From: Planctomycetota bacterium
GTDB lineage: Bacteria > Planctomycetota > Phycisphaerae > WQYP01
Assembly (NCBI GenBank): GCA_021795535.1
Contig: JAJYPG010000083.1
Coordinates: 1-6,292 of the forward strand
Reading direction: 5' to 3'
DNA length: 6,292 nt
Shown: in pieces, positions 6,119 to 6,292 of the stretch
How the letters are laid out: each line of letters starts with the position of its first letter
How positions within the stretch are numbered: position 1 is the stretch's first letter
Position numbers and translations under genes: made by a program
The notes under the pieces: generated by a model
Databases searched by the model: none
Told to the model about the DNA's origin: nothing
What the model saw: the letters and a program-made list of their open reading frames with translations, nothing else

Positions 6119-6149
6119 GATTTGTGTCAAGCTGCCAGCCTGACAAATC
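6119..6149. other. Second hairpin between the convergent genes
   Basis: GATTTG plus TCA (6119-6124, 6127-6129) pairs with TGACAAATC (6141-6149), 9 bp with a two-base bulge, and GCT/AGC can pair in the loop. A T-rich stretch (6167-6177) follows 17 nt later on the plus strand. It may be a backup terminator or processing site; neither strand has the classical hairpin-plus-U-tract form. Confidence 0.4.
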
Positions 6150-6204
6150 CGCCACACATTGATGAATTTATTTTTTTAGAGAACTTGACCGCGGGACATC
6201 ATCT

Positions 6205-6292
6205 TTAAGCGACTTGAATATCCGCCGACCATCCCTGCTTGAGCCACGTGCTGGGAATGCGGGCCTTGCATTTTGGATCAGGCAGAGTTTCC
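6205..6292 (-). CDS. C-terminal end of an unrecognised protein (5' part outside window)
   Basis: On the minus strand a frame is open from the window edge to a TAA at 6207-6205 and gives 28 residues, including PDPKCKARIPSTWLKQGWSA and ending DIQVA. The composition (two Trp, mixed charged residues, ordinary codons mostly ending in G or C) looks protein-like, and its place, convergent with the LOG gene and ahead of a shared terminator region, fits a gene end. A second frame is also open, to a stop at 6168, but its product is Arg/Ser/Lys-rich and less natural. I cannot assign a family from so short a piece. Confidence 0.4.
   Translation of the reverse strand, partial: ETLPDPKCKARIPSTWLKQGWSADIQVA

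Overview
The window looks like a bacterial chromosome segment, most likely from a planctomycete-type lineage (Planctomycetota, perhaps Phycisphaerae). That placement is inferred from the style of the NusA N-terminus, the IF-2 linker and the long-form LOG protein, and it is only moderately secure because no rRNA or other marker is present.

Layout: (1) 1-2292, minus strand: the first 764 codons of infB (translation initiation factor IF-2); the 3' end lies beyond position 1. (2) 2293-2567: an unusually long 275-nt nusA-infB junction containing two foldable elements and no convincing gene. (3) 2568-3896, minus strand: complete nusA. (4) 3897-4965: about 1 kb between nusA and a divergent gene. It holds a dense run of inverted repeats at 4086-4331, further hairpins to 4675, candidate promoters in both directions and a 22-bp-spaced tandem repeat next to the rightward gene. 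(5) 4966-5991, plus strand: a complete LOG-family Rossmann-fold protein (nucleotide 5'-monophosphate phosphoribohydrolase type). (6) 5992-6204: AT-rich spacer with a strong terminator-like hairpin and a second hairpin. (7) 6205-6292, minus strand: probable C-terminal end of an unrecognised gene convergent with the LOG gene.

How they work together: nusA and infB form the conserved transcription/translation operon, transcribed leftwards; NusA modulates RNA polymerase pausing, termination and antitermination, and IF-2 brings initiator tRNA to the ribosome. No rimP lies between nusA and the divergent gene. The LOG gene is a separate rightward unit, probably in nucleotide salvage or turnover. The most unusual content is non-coding: the inverted-repeat block upstream of nusA, including alternative mutually exclusive stems, and the structured nusA-infB junction. 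Either could be an RNA regulator. I recognise neither as a known RNA family, and no folding program or database search was available.
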